Shown: piece after piece, positions 56,401-63,769 of the stretch | How positions within the stretch are numbered: the stretch's first letter is position 1 | How the letters are laid out: each line of letters begins with the position of its first letter | Source: Carettochelys insculpta | Taxonomy: Eukaryota; Chordata; Testudines; Carettochelyidae | Reading direction: 5' to 3' | Length of the DNA: 64,000 nucleotides | Assembly (NCBI RefSeq): GCF_033958435.1 | Contig: NC_134139.1 | Location: 202,537,501 to 202,601,500 of the forward strand | Program-made: the position numbers and the translations under genes | The notes under the pieces: generated by a model | The model's input: the letters and a program-made list of their open reading frames with translations, nothing else | Database searches by the model: none | What the model was told of the DNA's origin: nothing

Positions 56401-59400
56401 GTCAGGGAGTAGGAGCCCCAAATCCAAACAGTTCATTAACACCTTCCGTAGAGCTCATCCTCCCTGCCATTCCCAGATAGGTGAGGAAAAGTTCAAGCTC
56501 TTGTGTACATGCAGAAGTAAGAAAAGTGAAATGGGTTCTATATAAGATGGTTCCATGGCACGAAGCACCTTGGTGAGTGTAATAGGGTGGGAACAAAGCA
56601 GACCAGCCCTCGTGAGGGTTCATCCTGCTGGGCTCAGCTGTTTGAATGTTGTGGAAGTAGTAACAAAAGGGAGGGTGAGAAGATCTGGCAGATACAGTTT
56701 GTTTCAGAGGTCCCACACGTGGATGTGCTAAGGAGGTAAAGCCCTGTAATGGCTTAGTAATGGGCAAATAGGAACCAGAGTGAGGCTTTAATGACCGTTG
56801 AAGAAGATTAGTCGTGTGGTGCCCTGAAGAGCAGAAGTTGTGGTAATTCTGCTCAGTGGTTCTTGCCTGCAGAGTGAGCGAACCTTTCAAGGCTTCCCTT
56901 GATCGTAGGTTAATACCTGGCCTGGACTGTCTGCAGGCTCCTTTCTCCTGAACCTCTGCAAAATCAGCTGCCACCTCCCTACCGAGCCTTTCCCTTTCTC
57001 TCACCCTTGGGAGCACCGTCTCTCTGTGGTTAATGGTTCACCCAGCTGTGTCAGTAGCTGCTGGACTTTGTTATGCAGAGTGTTCCAGTGCTGGGGCGGT
57101 CACGCAGGAGAAAGTGGTGGTGCAATGTCTGGATGCACATAAATTTATTCTGCGCATGGATGGAAAAAACTGAAGCATTCATAGAGCAGAAACCAAGCAT
57201 AGAGCAGAACATCGAGTCTGACCTTTATTTTACGAGACAAGATGGGTGAGGTAATATATTTTGTTGAACCAACTTTGGTGGGTAAAAAGAGACAAGTTGG
57301 TAAAGTGGGTGTCTCCTAGCCAGTAAGCAACAGGGCCGCAAAGCTGTGAATAACGTTAGTTTTAAGGGCGATCTTCTTATGAGAGAGTACTTATTGCTTA
57401 TTAGGTGCTTAGAAATTTGTGGCAGAAAGGTGTCATGTGTAAGGGCCAGATGTTTTGCAATTGTTTTAATACCACGTTGATGTAAAAGTCAATTAAGAGT
57501 GCAAATTCTTTGATTAAAAACTGATATATTTTAAACCCCAAAAGTTACACAGCGAGTGTGCTGTGGTCACTGCTTGACCAGTATCGTGTCATTCTTCTCT
57601 GGTGCATCCCACTATCGGTTTGCTGCAGTGGTCTCTTAAATTTGATCCCTGCCCCAGAGAGTTTGTGTCTGTGTTGTACAGCACCTAACACAGGTGGGGT
57701 GGGGAAGGTGCTGATCCATGATTAGGATTTCATAGGTGCTACAGTAGCAAACAATAGCAAATATTGTGTAAACTATTTTTAGTCTGTTTTTCATAATGTG
57801 ACTGTGGAGGGAGATATGGAGGTGCCTGGCACTAGGGGTAGAGGTAAGATTTTTAGCAGCATCACAGTGACTTAAAAGCATCCTGCTGGCACTCCTGGGA
57901 CTTGTGCTGCCAAAAAAGTAATGCAAGTTTGGAAAAATCTTATCACTGCTGCCTAAAAGGGCTGGAGGTGCCCAGTTTCCTCGTGTTTGGGTCCCTAGCT
58001 TCATCCAGTGTGCTTCATAGGAAACGGATAGTGTGAAGGGTTGGTGGTCGAACACAGAGCCTTCTGCATGTAGTTCAACAGTTCAAAATCGGGCCTATCT
58101 GGTCACTCCCACCATGGGTTTCTTTGGAAACCAAACAAAAGGAGTTCCATTCTCTCTTCTGCATAGCAGGTGCCCATGTCCTGCCACTCCCATCACCACA
58201 CTTAATGCTAATTTGGCTCGCCTCGTTGAGACCCAACATTGAAAGCAAGAGACCAAGCCATATTTTTGGTGTCCTGGAATGGTGTGGAAATCCTGTTTTT
58301 ATGACTTGCTTTGACTGTTCTCATCTGGCCAGTCTCAGGGGTTCCTCACCTAGATAAGGATGGGAGGCTCCACCACGTGTATCTTATGTGCATGTTACAA
58401 CTCAAGGTGCAGGCAGTCTTTCTTCCCACAGGTTTCCCGTTAGCATAAGTATTTACGGTAAAGCTGTCAAGTATCAGAGAGGGAGCCGTGTTAGTCTGTA
58501 CCTTTGAGAACAACAAGAAGTCTTGTGGCACCTTATAGACTAACAGATATTTTGGAGCATAGGCTTTCATGGGCCTGCTTCGTCAGATGCATGAGTCTGT
58601 AAAGCTGTCAAGTCCATTTAATGTGCTTAATCAGAGAGGAACTGGTCCCTCCCATCTGAACTTCCTCCATTGCCTCTGTGGTTAGCTATTGGGTCCTTGG
58701 AGTGTTTGCTACATGCCAGGGGCTGTCCAAGGATGGATGAAAATGAGGCTGGTCATGGGTGACAGGGAGTTGATCACTTGATGATTGTCTGTTCTGTTCA
58801 TTCCCTCTGGGGCACCTGGCATTGGCCACTGTCGGAAGATAAGACGCTGGGCTTGATGGACCTATGGTCTGACCCAGTGTGACCTTCTTATGATGACACC
58901 CATTCTGGAGGTGAAAGCTGCCTCCTGGCAGGTTTCTGTGCAGCACTGCAAAGAAATAATGGTGCTGGATGAGTGAGGCCTGTTCCTCTTTCCTTGGCTG
59001 TGCAAGATCACTCCAGCTCGGTGCGCCCCACCCTGGGCACTGTTGACAGCCCTGCCGATGGCTGTCTTAGCCTGTCCCAGTTCTCTCTGCTGCAGATGTT
59101 GTCATGCTTGCTAAATCACGTGGGGTTTTCAGAGTGTAGGCAAACAGCTGGATTCTTGGTGGCTCTCAAACGGATGGTCGGGTCTGCAAGTGGATCATAG
59201 CCTGTGATGAAGTGGGGTGCCTGAGGATTTGATTCCCCTGGTTAGGTTGCATGTGTTTCCTAATGTCCTGCAGTCACCTGAGGTGTGTGTTAGCCGGTGG
59301 CCGGGTAATGTGCGGTGAGGTACTCCCCTGGGTCCTAAGCAACCCAGTTTTTTACTGTTAGAGCAGGCAGCTCCTAGCACTCTCACCCACGGCCAGGCTG

Positions 59401-62400
59401 TGGTAACCAAATGGTTAAAGTTCTTTTGTTGTGCCGGCTGCGTTGCAGTGACAAAAGAGTTAACAGGGTCAGGCTCAGAGCTTAACTAGTTACAAGTTTA
59501 TTTAAGTTACAGTTATAAGCATGCTGTTACAAAAGGCTATTGTTTACTTCTTATATGCTAGCAAAGTACAGGTGTTAACAAGTTACGTTACAATCCAATA
59601 CAAAGATATCTGTTACCATCTAACACAATGATATCTTGGCACAATGACATCTAGTTACAGAGCTCTAATTCTTTAGCTGTGCACAAAAAAGTCGGAGACC
59701 TAGCATGGGTGTATCTTACCCTCTCTGCTTCTCTCGATACTAGCGTAGCCAAGCTGGATCGGTCACTCAATTCTGCGGAAAGACGAATACGAGGTTGGGC
59801 GTCCCCAGTTGTGGACCTTGGGAGGCAATCACCTGACCCGACCAGCAGGTAGTTGGTGGAATGCACTCAAAGTTAGAGTTCTGCTGGACCCATCTTTTAT
59901 ACCCCTTTTGGGTTACGTATTCTCTTTCTTATCTATGATGCCAGATCATACTGGTCTGTCTTTGTGACGCCAGTTTGTTACAAGGGCATTTCTTACTTAA
60001 TTTGCACTTGTAAGACAGAAGATAAGCAATTTGAGAGTACAGGACATTCTTTTTGTGCGGGCGGGGCACTTCCCCTTCTGGGGTGATTGTGTGTGTGTGC
60101 ATCATATCGATCAATGCCAGCTGGGGTGATTTCTTGAGGGTCCCCCCCCCTCTTGTGTTGACAGTCTGGCCTGTTAGCCTTCTAGCTGTACTTTCTGCTT
60201 CTCAGGGTCACGATAGGCTAGCATATCTGGGCCTCAATGAGGGCATCAAAGACTGTGCTGTCAGCAGCCATTTCCATGCCCTGTGTGCTCCTCGGTGGCG
60301 GGGGGGCAACGAGCAAGCTGGCTTGTAAGGGGGAGACTTTGTCTGGCTACAGTGTGTGCCTCAGTTTCCCTCAGCATTGCATCAGGATATAGCGGTGAGG
60401 GGAGTTTCAGTGTGATGACTTCTGACACATACACAATGGTCCTCCGTGGCCTTTGTAACCTAGGCGAACAGGTGACACCACTCTTCCCCTCGAGACAGCA
60501 GAGAGCAGGGGCCTGGCTGGTTCCAGCACAGGCCAACCCTTGGGGCAGGGCTGCAGGGTGAGATTCCTGTGAGAGAAGGGATTCCTATAGTGGGAATGGG
60601 TTCCCACAGGGACAGAGGAGTTGTGGGGCATCCAGAAGCAGCTATGGTTCCCCAAAAGTACCGCCGCAGGCTGCTGTACCTGGCCCACGATGTCCCTGTC
60701 TCAGGACACCAGGTGATCCAGCTGCCACAAACTTCTACTGGCCGGGAGCCTTTGCTGCTGTCCAACAGCATTGCCAGCCCTGTGACCCTGGCTGTTTTAA
60801 TGGGCTCTCCGCAGCTGGCATTAGACTTGATGGGGCCTGGATGACAGGGCTGAGGCTTGCACCTGCAGTGGTGGGGCTTTGGGTTTGCTCTCCTCTGCCA
60901 GGGCTATGTAGTAATTTGTGTTGTCAAAAGTGGGCGGCACTGCTGTGACGTGTGAGAGCCCGTGAGCTAGAGGCCTAAGGAGCCCTCTGGAGGAAGGGAG
61001 GGGGTTGCCCTAGGGGGCTGTCTGAGCAGTAGCAAGTTAGTCTGGTGCAAACATTGCCTGCGGGGGCAATCGGATTAGAACTGAAAACTCCCTTTATTTA
61101 CCATGTAGCTTCTTGGACCTGAGGAGACTCTTCCAGTTACGTGTGACCCAGAGAACGTGACTCATGGTTACGTGCCCATCAAGGTAGGCAATGACTAACC
61201 CCGTGTTAGGAAAGCCAAGTGTCCCACTACGAGGGCACTGAGGGCTGTCCGTACCCGGCAATGGCTCTCTCCGTGCAGCTGAGGGGTCGTTGTGGAGGGA
61301 GAGGAGCAGTGGGAGGGGTGAGGTCCCAGTAATGGGCTGAAACTCAAGCAAGGCCAATGGAGGCTTTACCCGGAGGGTGGGGGGAGGTGGGTTCTGACCA
61401 CAGGAGATGTTACCTGAGGAGCAGGCTGGGAGCCAGATCATTTGAAAGAGGAAGGTTCTGGTCTGTGCCACAGAGGGGGCCAGGCTCCAGGAAGGCGGAG
61501 GGCTGTTGGCAGCCAGGGGCCAAGGTGTTGGGGGTCCGATGAGTGCCAGCCGCTGTGGCTGACTGCCGCATCAGCATGCCGCAAGGAGGGCGGCTGTCCC
61601 TGCTCGTGTGGAAGCGATGGAAGGCCGGGAGGGGGCAGGAAATAAACTAGCTGTTTGTCTGCCCTCTAGCCCGGAACCCAGCTGCACTTCGTCGAGATGG
61701 GGCACGGCCCAGTCGTGTGTCTCTGCCACGGTTTCCCCGAATCCTGGTTCTCCTGGCGGTACCAGGTAATGCCGAGCCAGGCCAGATGCCAGCAGGGGTC
61801 TCGCCGGGTCACATCAGCCCCGCAGGGTGTGGGTTGCTGGGTGGTGCGTGGTGGCCATTCTGTTGTGATGCAGTGGTGTGCCCTTCCTGGGGGGGAGGGG
61901 GTCAGCGTGGACAGGAGGCTGTCCTCCAGGGTGGGGGGTGGGTGCCACGTCTGACTCCACTTTGTTCCTGGCAGGTCTTCCTTTGGCGTATTAGAGCTTC
62001 ATCCACCCTCCGTCTTTCTGCTGCCATCTTCCGCCCACCTGCCTGCCCTTCTCTCTCCTACTTCTGCTGGGCCATGGTGGCGGTTGCGCTCCCTCCCCTG
62101 TCCCCCGTCCGTTCGGAGGAGTCGGGAACTTGCCCCTGCAGACTCCAAGCCTTGACGCCGTCCTGGCCCGGCAATGGCCGTGGGTTGACAGGCAGGGTAC
62201 TCTGGAGGCCTGGAGAGCTGGCTGAGTCTGTAACGCAGCTCCTGGTGTCCGTGACCTGCCCGCAGGAGGCGGGAAGCAGCCCGTGATGGTGTAGCACCAG
62301 GGGCTCATCTCTACACCTTGTCCCCTGTGTGGCTGAACCCAGCTTGGTATCTTGCTTCTGCCCTGCCTCCCGCCACACACTGCTATTCCCCCCTGGGGCC

Positions 62401-63769
62401 TGGATGCAGCGCCCCTGTGGCACTGGTAGCAGCCCCTGCTGGCCAGCAGTGACTTCTCAGCTGCCACGCTGCCTCGTTAGCACCCCGTGCGGTCTCTCTT
62501 GCAGCTGGCCGCACTCCACCTGGGCTGGCTTCATACCAGGGATTCCCAGGATAAGGCCACCACGTAACGCAGGAATTCAGACCTGGCCCTGGTTCATCTG
62601 CCGCACAGAGGGGAGCTCTCCCTCTGTCTCGGCCCACGCTGTGCGAAGCTGCCAATCCCAGACAGATTTCAGCCTCTGGTCCGGCTTCCTCCTCCCTGTG
62701 CCATGCCCTACCCCAGCCATCCTGCGTTGCAGCCCACTGCCAGACCCCGCCTGGCTGAAGCCTCCAGTTTCTGTCTCTGGCTTCCAACCTGCCTGGTACT
62801 GGGGTCTTCCCTGCCAGGGTCTCTCTTCCCGCTGTCTCCTGAGCTTTCCCCTTCTCTGCAGCCACCTGCTGCTCTCGGTATGGAGTTGCCCAGTCCAGCC
62901 CAGCAGGGCTGGCTGGCAGCAGGCTTCCATGTTGTAGCAGCACCTCAGTCCTGTTGTGGCCTGGCTGTGTTCCACACCCCTCAGCTGCTCTCCCCCTGCC
63001 CTGGCAATGTGCCAGGCACCCACCAGTCCAACCCCACTGAGTCTGCTCACTCGCAGCATAGGGCCAGGCTGTTCTCTAGGACCCATGGCACTTTTTTGAA
63101 CCCGCATCCAAGAGGCGCGAATGAGCTCTGCTCCCCAGCCCTCTTTCTGCTGAGCAGGAAGCTCACCGGCTCCCTCTAGCCCCAGAGGAGTCTCTGCACC
63201 AGTACAGGGTTTATTTTTTTGGTCTTGTCTCTGGAATTTGTGTTGGCCTGAGTCTCAGAATCTCAGGGCAGGAAGGGACCTCAGGAGGTCATTGAGTCCA
63301 GCCCCCTGCCCTAAAGCAGGATCAACCCCAACTAAATCATCCCAGCCACGACTTTGTCAAGCTGACTTAAAAACCTCTAGGGATGGAGAATCCACCACCT
63401 CTCCAGGCAGCAGACTCCAGTGCTTCACCACCCTCCTGGTGAAGTAGTTTTTCCTAATATCCCACCTACAATGTTCTTGTTCTGAATGTTCTAGTTCTTA
63501 TGCTCCTTCTAGTCCCCAGCGTATGGCATTCGCGTGGCCTCTTAGTTTTTGTGTCTGCCATGTGGTCGGCGGATGCTAAGACAGGACAGTTCAAATAAAT
63601 GTAAGCTCTCTTCCCAGCTGTGGGCTGAGCTACAGTGAAGCCAGTTTTGCGTGCCCCAGAGTCATGCATTTCTTTATATTTCTGCTCTAGATCCCTGCGT
63701 TGGCTGACGCTGGCTTCCGGGCCCTTGCTTTGGATATGAAAGGCTATGGCGATTCCACTGCACCCCCAG
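35228..63769 (+). CDS. EPHX2: Soluble (cytosolic) epoxide hydrolase 2, partial (first 8 coding exons)
   Basis: The protein is a homodimeric, mainly cytosolic and peroxisomal enzyme. Its C-terminal alpha/beta-hydrolase domain hydrolyses fatty-acid epoxides to diols; its N-terminal HAD-type domain is a lipid phosphatase in mammals. Exons are 35228-35328, 51784-51868, 52413-52572, 54577-54767, 55539-55661, 61109-61183, 61670-61765 and 63691-63769. All phases agree and give 303 codons plus one base, with residue numbering that coincides with human EPHX2. HAD residues are D9, T123-N124, K160 and D184-D185. The oxyanion-hole motif HGFPE starts at H265. The second catalytic Asp of motif I, D11 in human, is Gly here. 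The hydrolase catalytic triad is encoded beyond the window. Intron 1 is 16.5 kb and repeat-rich. Confidence 0.97.
35565..35990. repeat. GC-rich minisatellite in EPHX2 intron 1
   Basis: About seven diverged units of roughly 55-70 bp repeat GGGGTGTTGGGGTTGCAGGG followed by a GGGGAGGTGCAGAG or GGCAGGTTGAGGTCCCCCCATG block. The first three units are most alike; later ones share the TGAGGTCCCCCCATGT part. It starts 240 bases after the exon 1 donor. Confidence 0.85.
36000..36590. other. EPHX2 intron 1, no recognisable feature
   Basis: The sequence is AT-richer than the preceding minisatellite, with no exon or named repeat. Confidence 0.45.
36646..37626 (+). mobile_element. Nested PLE copy with 12 bp target duplication
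   Basis: ATTAAGTGATGA occurs directly before (36634-36645) and after (37627-37638) this 981 bp block. The left end (36646-36790) is an inverted PLE tail. The middle holds decayed PLE protein sequence (a frame with [20 protein letters not shown]). The right end is a plus-strand tail with CTGAAGAAGTGGGTTTGTCC and GCATTTTTGTTTTGAT. It also contains a foreign LINE scrap at 37180-37345. It is a dead copy. Confidence 0.78.
37180..37345 (+). mobile_element. LINE 3' scrap encoding a C2HC zinc-finger-like peptide
   Basis: The frame reads [19 protein letters not shown] then SHNRCCK, with spacing C-x2-C-x12-H-x4-C. A 3' UTR-like GCGATCCATAGTCTATGCAG and GATGCCTACTAC follow. Similar peptides close the ORFs of some vertebrate non-LTR retrotransposons (from general knowledge; family not certain). 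Confidence 0.45.
37997..38098 (+). mobile_element. PLE tail fragment (second tail type)
   Basis: TCTGACGAAGTGGGTCTTTG, CCCACGAAAGCTTATG and AGTCTATAAGGTGCCACAAG are in the usual order. Relatives are at 44094-44220 (plus) and 58471-58605 (minus). Confidence 0.75.
38110..38460. other. EPHX2 intron 1, no recognisable feature
   Basis: No exon or repeat that I can name. Confidence 0.4.
38469..39910. mobile_element. Two PLE 3' halves, head to head (1.44 kb imperfect palindrome)
   Basis: The left half (38469-39165) is in minus orientation and the right half (39166-39910) in plus orientation. Both encode decayed GIY-YIG endonuclease sequence: left [18 protein letters not shown], right [19 protein letters not shown] followed by a [17 protein letters not shown] block. 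Upstream the left half keeps the Cys-containing CNKPRCQLC segment. Both outer ends are PLE tails (CAGTCCAGTAGCAATTTAAA and inverse). PLE retroelements pair a telomerase-like reverse transcriptase with a GIY-YIG nuclease; only the nuclease end and tails are here, with stops and deletions. Confidence 0.85.
40460..41010 (-). mobile_element. CR1 fragment split by a MITE
   Basis: Inverted CR1 sequence runs from 40460 (ACCATTTCTCCTTGTTCTGT) to about 40582, is interrupted, and resumes near 40878 (GGCCTCTCCTCATAATTCAT ... CCAGTGTGTCCACATCCTTC). Confidence 0.7.
40583..40877 (+). mobile_element. MITE nested in CR1
   Basis: It shares motifs with the cluster at 50494-51419: a GCAAATTGTAGCTGGGGTC block, a GTTGATGGGAGAAACTCTC / CATCGACTTCCCTTACTCC block and a TAGGTGTAGATGGACC end. 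It is about 295 bp and non-coding. Confidence 0.55.
41020..41560. other. EPHX2 intron 1, no recognisable feature
   Basis: No exon or repeat that I can name. Confidence 0.4.
41567..41684. mobile_element. Small TIR element (GGTTGCCA ends)
   Basis: GGTTGCCAGTTTTATTTGGG at the left and GGAGGATTGGCAACCCTA at the right are inverted copies around a TAATCTTTAAAGATTAATCT palindrome. It is a short non-coding transposon derivative. Confidence 0.55.
41690..42850. other. EPHX2 intron 1, no gene recognised
   Basis: C-rich stretches occur between 42300 and 42540. No exon of EPHX2 or other gene is supported. Confidence 0.4.
42860..43300 (+). mobile_element. Decayed CR1 ORF2 fragment
   Basis: The reading order follows CR1 reverse transcriptase after motif B: a GASGSSAV-like decayed stretch, [20 protein letters not shown], then AENTKVGG in place of the ADDTKLGG site. 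The catalytic Asp pair is lost and many stops are present. Confidence 0.65.
43310..43820. other. EPHX2 intron 1, no recognisable feature
   Basis: No exon or repeat that I can name. Confidence 0.4.
43824..44408. mobile_element. Tigger-like (Tc1/mariner) non-autonomous element
   Basis: The ends CAGAGGTCCTCCACGTACG and CAGTCAGTCCTCGATATATG (inverse of the right end) lie inside a TA duplication (43822-43823 and 44409-44410). Subterminal GGTGTAAGTGCGAAAGAACT and its left counterpart also pair loosely. A PLE tail is inserted at 44094-44220. Confidence 0.68.
44094..44220 (+). mobile_element. PLE tail nested in a Tigger-like element
   Basis: AAAGCGGGTCTTTGCCTGTG, AAAATATCTGTTAGTCTACA and AGGTGCCACAGGACTTCTTG are in the standard order, ending in AGCTACCCCTCTGATACTT. 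Confidence 0.78.
44415..45560. other. EPHX2 intron 1, no recognisable feature
   Basis: Overlapping short frames occur without any family signature. Confidence 0.4.
45565..45654 (+). mobile_element. PLE tail (first type), complete 3' end
   Basis: TTTTGCTAGTCTTTAAAGTG, CTGCTTGACTGTTTTTCGTT and TAGACTAGCAAGGCTTCCTC run to TTGTTAC, which is the inverse of the left ends at 36649 and 38469. It abuts CR1 directly. Confidence 0.75.
45655..47195 (+). mobile_element. CR1 LINE with most of the reverse transcriptase domain
   Basis: This is the longest CR1 in the window. ORF2 sequence begins near the pre-RT region and has an uninterrupted frame at 45847-46569 with [17 protein letters not shown] and [15 protein letters not shown] (catalytic motif A Asp). 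A one-base deletion near 46548 breaks the frame at motif B. The next frame (46563-47018) continues with [14 protein letters not shown], the FADDTKLGG catalytic motif (46635 on) and [19 protein letters not shown]. It is truncated at both ends and cannot encode a working protein. It is in EPHX2 intron 1, sense orientation. Confidence 0.93.
47195..48260 (-). mobile_element. Ty3/gypsy LTR-retrotransposon integrase remnant
   Basis: Minus-strand frames in order read [12 protein letters not shown] then a stop then [10 protein letters not shown] (end of the catalytic core with its Glu), [39 protein letters not shown], then [20 protein letters not shown] and [20 protein letters not shown]. This is the usual order of gypsy integrase C-terminal parts. 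Stops and frame changes show it is dead. It abuts the truncated end of the CR1. Confidence 0.85.
48270..49390. other. EPHX2 intron 1, no gene recognised
   Basis: It may include more of the gypsy element, since an inverted CCAAT/TATA-like block lies near 48610-48645, but LTR ends could not be placed. Confidence 0.35.
49495..49562. mobile_element. Right end of a hAT-type element
   Basis: GTGGCCATTGGGTGAAAATG and TTTGCCCAGCCCTGGAG resemble the inverted end of the GGGTGGGCAA... hAT type. The left end is not identified nearby. Confidence 0.35.
49570..49690 (-). mobile_element. tRNA-derived SINE
   Basis: CAGATTCGAACCTGGGACCT (inverted B box), then CATGCAGGCACCTCTACAG and AAAGCCTGCTGTCTCTCAG match the family at 22571-23440. 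Confidence 0.65.
49745..49862 (+). mobile_element. MIR-like SINE
   Basis: AGGAGACCTGGAATTTATTC, CTGTTCTGTCACAGAATGCT and GGGCCAAGTCACTTACTTTC follow the MIR core order. Confidence 0.55.
50065..50215 (-). mobile_element. MIR-like SINE
   Basis: The inverted core is GCAGATTGGGAAACTGAGGC, then TTTGCCAAGGTTGCTCAGAA and GTTTTGTCCACTGGGCCACT. Confidence 0.6.
50494..51419. mobile_element. Three adjacent copies of one MITE family
   Basis: The copies are about 50494-50806 (plus), 50806-51101 (plus) and 51117-51419 (minus). Each has CTACAC...-type ends (TTCTACACTA, CTCTACATTAGG, inverse of GTGTAGACCTGG), an AATTCTAGCTAC-like palindromic block and a GTTGAC/CTTCCCTTCCT block. They carry no coding frames. 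A fourth relative is at 40583-40877. They fill most of the last kilobase before EPHX2 exon 2. Confidence 0.6.
51784..51868 (+). CDS. EPHX2: EPHX2 coding exon 2
   Basis: The exon has 85 bases; its first base completes the Arg34 codon. Acceptor is TTTTCAG, donor CAG|GTAAGA, ending in phase 0. It encodes residues 35-62 ending in the conserved MRGEITLSQ, 28 residues as in mammals. The middle ([15 protein letters not shown]) is variable. Confidence 0.94.
52413..52572 (+). CDS. EPHX2: EPHX2 coding exon 3
   Basis: The exon has 160 bases: 53 codons plus one base. Acceptor is TTTTTAAG, donor AATG|GTAAGT. It encodes residues 63-115, part of the helical cap of the phosphatase domain, with [12 protein letters not shown] and [15 protein letters not shown] aligning to the mammalian exon without gaps. 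Confidence 0.94.
52811..53010 (-). mobile_element. Turtle Pol III (Cry-type) SINE
   Basis: The CR1-like tail comes first on the plus strand (ATCTCATAGAGCTGGAAGGG), then an A/T-rich stretch with 13 T, then the inverted tRNA-like head (AATGCTCAAACCACCGAGCT). It lies 240 bases after EPHX2 exon 3. Confidence 0.83.
53020..54270. other. EPHX2 intron 3, no recognisable feature
   Basis: The part 53400-53900 is AT-rich and looks old and unique. No exon or named repeat is supported. Confidence 0.4.
54276..54460 (+). mobile_element. hAT-like MITE, copy 4
   Basis: CAGTATTTCCAATAAGCTCA at the left and AATAGAGGGCACATTG at the right are inverted relatives. The interior CCAGGAGAGATTCAGTTGCC and ACAAATTTATTCCACCCATG match the other copies. 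Confidence 0.65.
54577..54767 (+). CDS. EPHX2: EPHX2 coding exon 4 (HAD motifs II and III)
   Basis: The exon has 191 bases, begins with two bases completing Gly116 after GTTACAG, and ends GAG in phase 0. It encodes residues 117-179. HAD motif II is LTNNWVDD (T123, N124). Motif III is VGLKKPDP with K160. The donor GTGCAG is weak because +4 to +6 do not match the usual AGT. It is kept because the next exon continues exactly in phase and length. Confidence 0.93.
54790..55530. other. EPHX2 intron 4, G-rich, no recognisable feature
   Basis: Between 54840 and 55230 the plus strand is strongly G-rich, with runs of 5-9 G. The proline-rich minus-strand frames across it are a composition effect. Confidence 0.5.
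55539..55661 (+). CDS. EPHX2: EPHX2 coding exon 5 (HAD motif IV)
   Basis: The exon has 123 bases (41 codons), phase 0 on both sides, acceptor AATCCAG, donor GAG|GTATTT. It encodes residues 180-220. HAD motif [18 protein letters not shown], supplies the metal-binding D184 and D185. The conserved [14 protein letters not shown] follows at the end of the phosphatase domain. Confidence 0.95.
55670..56140. other. EPHX2 intron 5 (first part), no recognisable feature
   Basis: No exon or named repeat is seen. Confidence 0.4.
56150..57020 (-). mobile_element. Possible LTR-like block (minus)
   Basis: Inverted AATAAAGC (near 56215) and, about 95 bases further, an inverted TATAAAATACTAG resemble a poly(A) signal and TATA box of an LTR. 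There are no clear ends or target duplication. Confidence 0.25.
57078..57175 (+). mobile_element. hAT-like MITE, copy 5 (truncated)
   Basis: It keeps CAGTGCTGGGGCGGTCACGC, then CATAAATTTATTCTGCGCAT and GGATGGAAAAAACTG of the family. Confidence 0.5.
57180..58465. other. EPHX2 intron 5, no recognisable feature
   Basis: No exon or named repeat is seen. Confidence 0.4.
58471..58605 (-). mobile_element. PLE tail (second type), inverted
   Basis: AGTATCAGAGAGGGAGCCGT, AGAACAACAAGAAGTCTTGT and ATTTTGGAGCATAGGCTTTC are the inverse of the tails at 37997 and 44094. Confidence 0.8.
58676..58895 (+). mobile_element. CR1-like LINE 3' end (TTCTTATG tail)
   Basis: TCATTCCCTCTGGGGCACCT, GGCATTGGCCACTGTCGGAA, GGGCTTGATGGACCTATGGT and the end CCTTCTTATGATGA are the standard 3' end of this subfamily. 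Confidence 0.75.
59430..60330 (-). mobile_element. LTR-like block of an endogenous retroelement (minus)
   Basis: Read on the minus strand, a TATA box (GGGTATAAAAGATGGG, 59888-59903) is followed about 390 bases later by a poly(A) signal (TTAAATAAAC, near 59498), the spacing of an LTR. Further upstream sequence is on the right. No internal genes and no paired LTR were found. Confidence 0.4.
60340..61105. other. EPHX2 intron 5 (last part), no recognisable feature
   Basis: No exon or named repeat is seen. The 91-codon plus frame at 60569-60844 has no family signature and no splice support. Confidence 0.4.
61109..61183 (+). CDS. EPHX2: EPHX2 coding exon 6 (interdomain linker)
   Basis: The exon has 75 bases (25 codons), acceptor ATGTAG, donor AAG|GTAGGC. 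It encodes residues 221-245: a Pro-containing linker and then [14 protein letters not shown], the start of the hydrolase domain. Length and phase equal the mammalian exon. Confidence 0.94.
61670..61765 (+). CDS. EPHX2: EPHX2 coding exon 7 (HGFPE motif)
   Basis: The exon has 96 bases (32 codons), acceptor CCTCTAG, donor CAG|GTAATG. It encodes residues 246-277, with [18 protein letters not shown]265-G266-F267-P268 is the oxyanion-hole motif of epoxide hydrolases at the same numbering as human. Confidence 0.97.
61770..63245. other. EPHX2 intron 7, no recognisable feature before the CR1
   Basis: Long open frames on both strands (up to about 200 codons) reflect GC-rich composition. None aligns in phase with EPHX2 or shows known domains. 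Confidence 0.45.
63250..63480 (-). mobile_element. CR1 LINE 3' fragment
   Basis: The inverted CR1 3' end is GGCAGGAAGGGACCTCAGGA, then AGCCCCCTGCCCTAAAGCAG and AGTAGTTTTTCCTAATATCC. It lies 210 bases before EPHX2 exon 8. Confidence 0.87.
63691..63769 (+). CDS. EPHX2: EPHX2 coding exon 8
   Basis: The exon has 79 bases: 26 codons plus one base. Acceptor is TGCTCTAG, donor CCCCAG|GTCAGC. It encodes residues 278-303, [20 protein letters not shown] then DSTAPP. The remaining G starts the expected Glu codon of the next exon, outside the window. Confidence 0.95.

Noticed and set aside
56402..57016. 204-codon minus-strand frame
   Set aside because: It has no recognisable domain and lies in a possible LTR-like block inside an EPHX2 intron.
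62329..62943. Overlapping frames of about 190-200 codons on both strands
   Set aside because: GC-rich intron 7 sequence is open by chance on both strands. There are no domains and no phase agreement with EPHX2.
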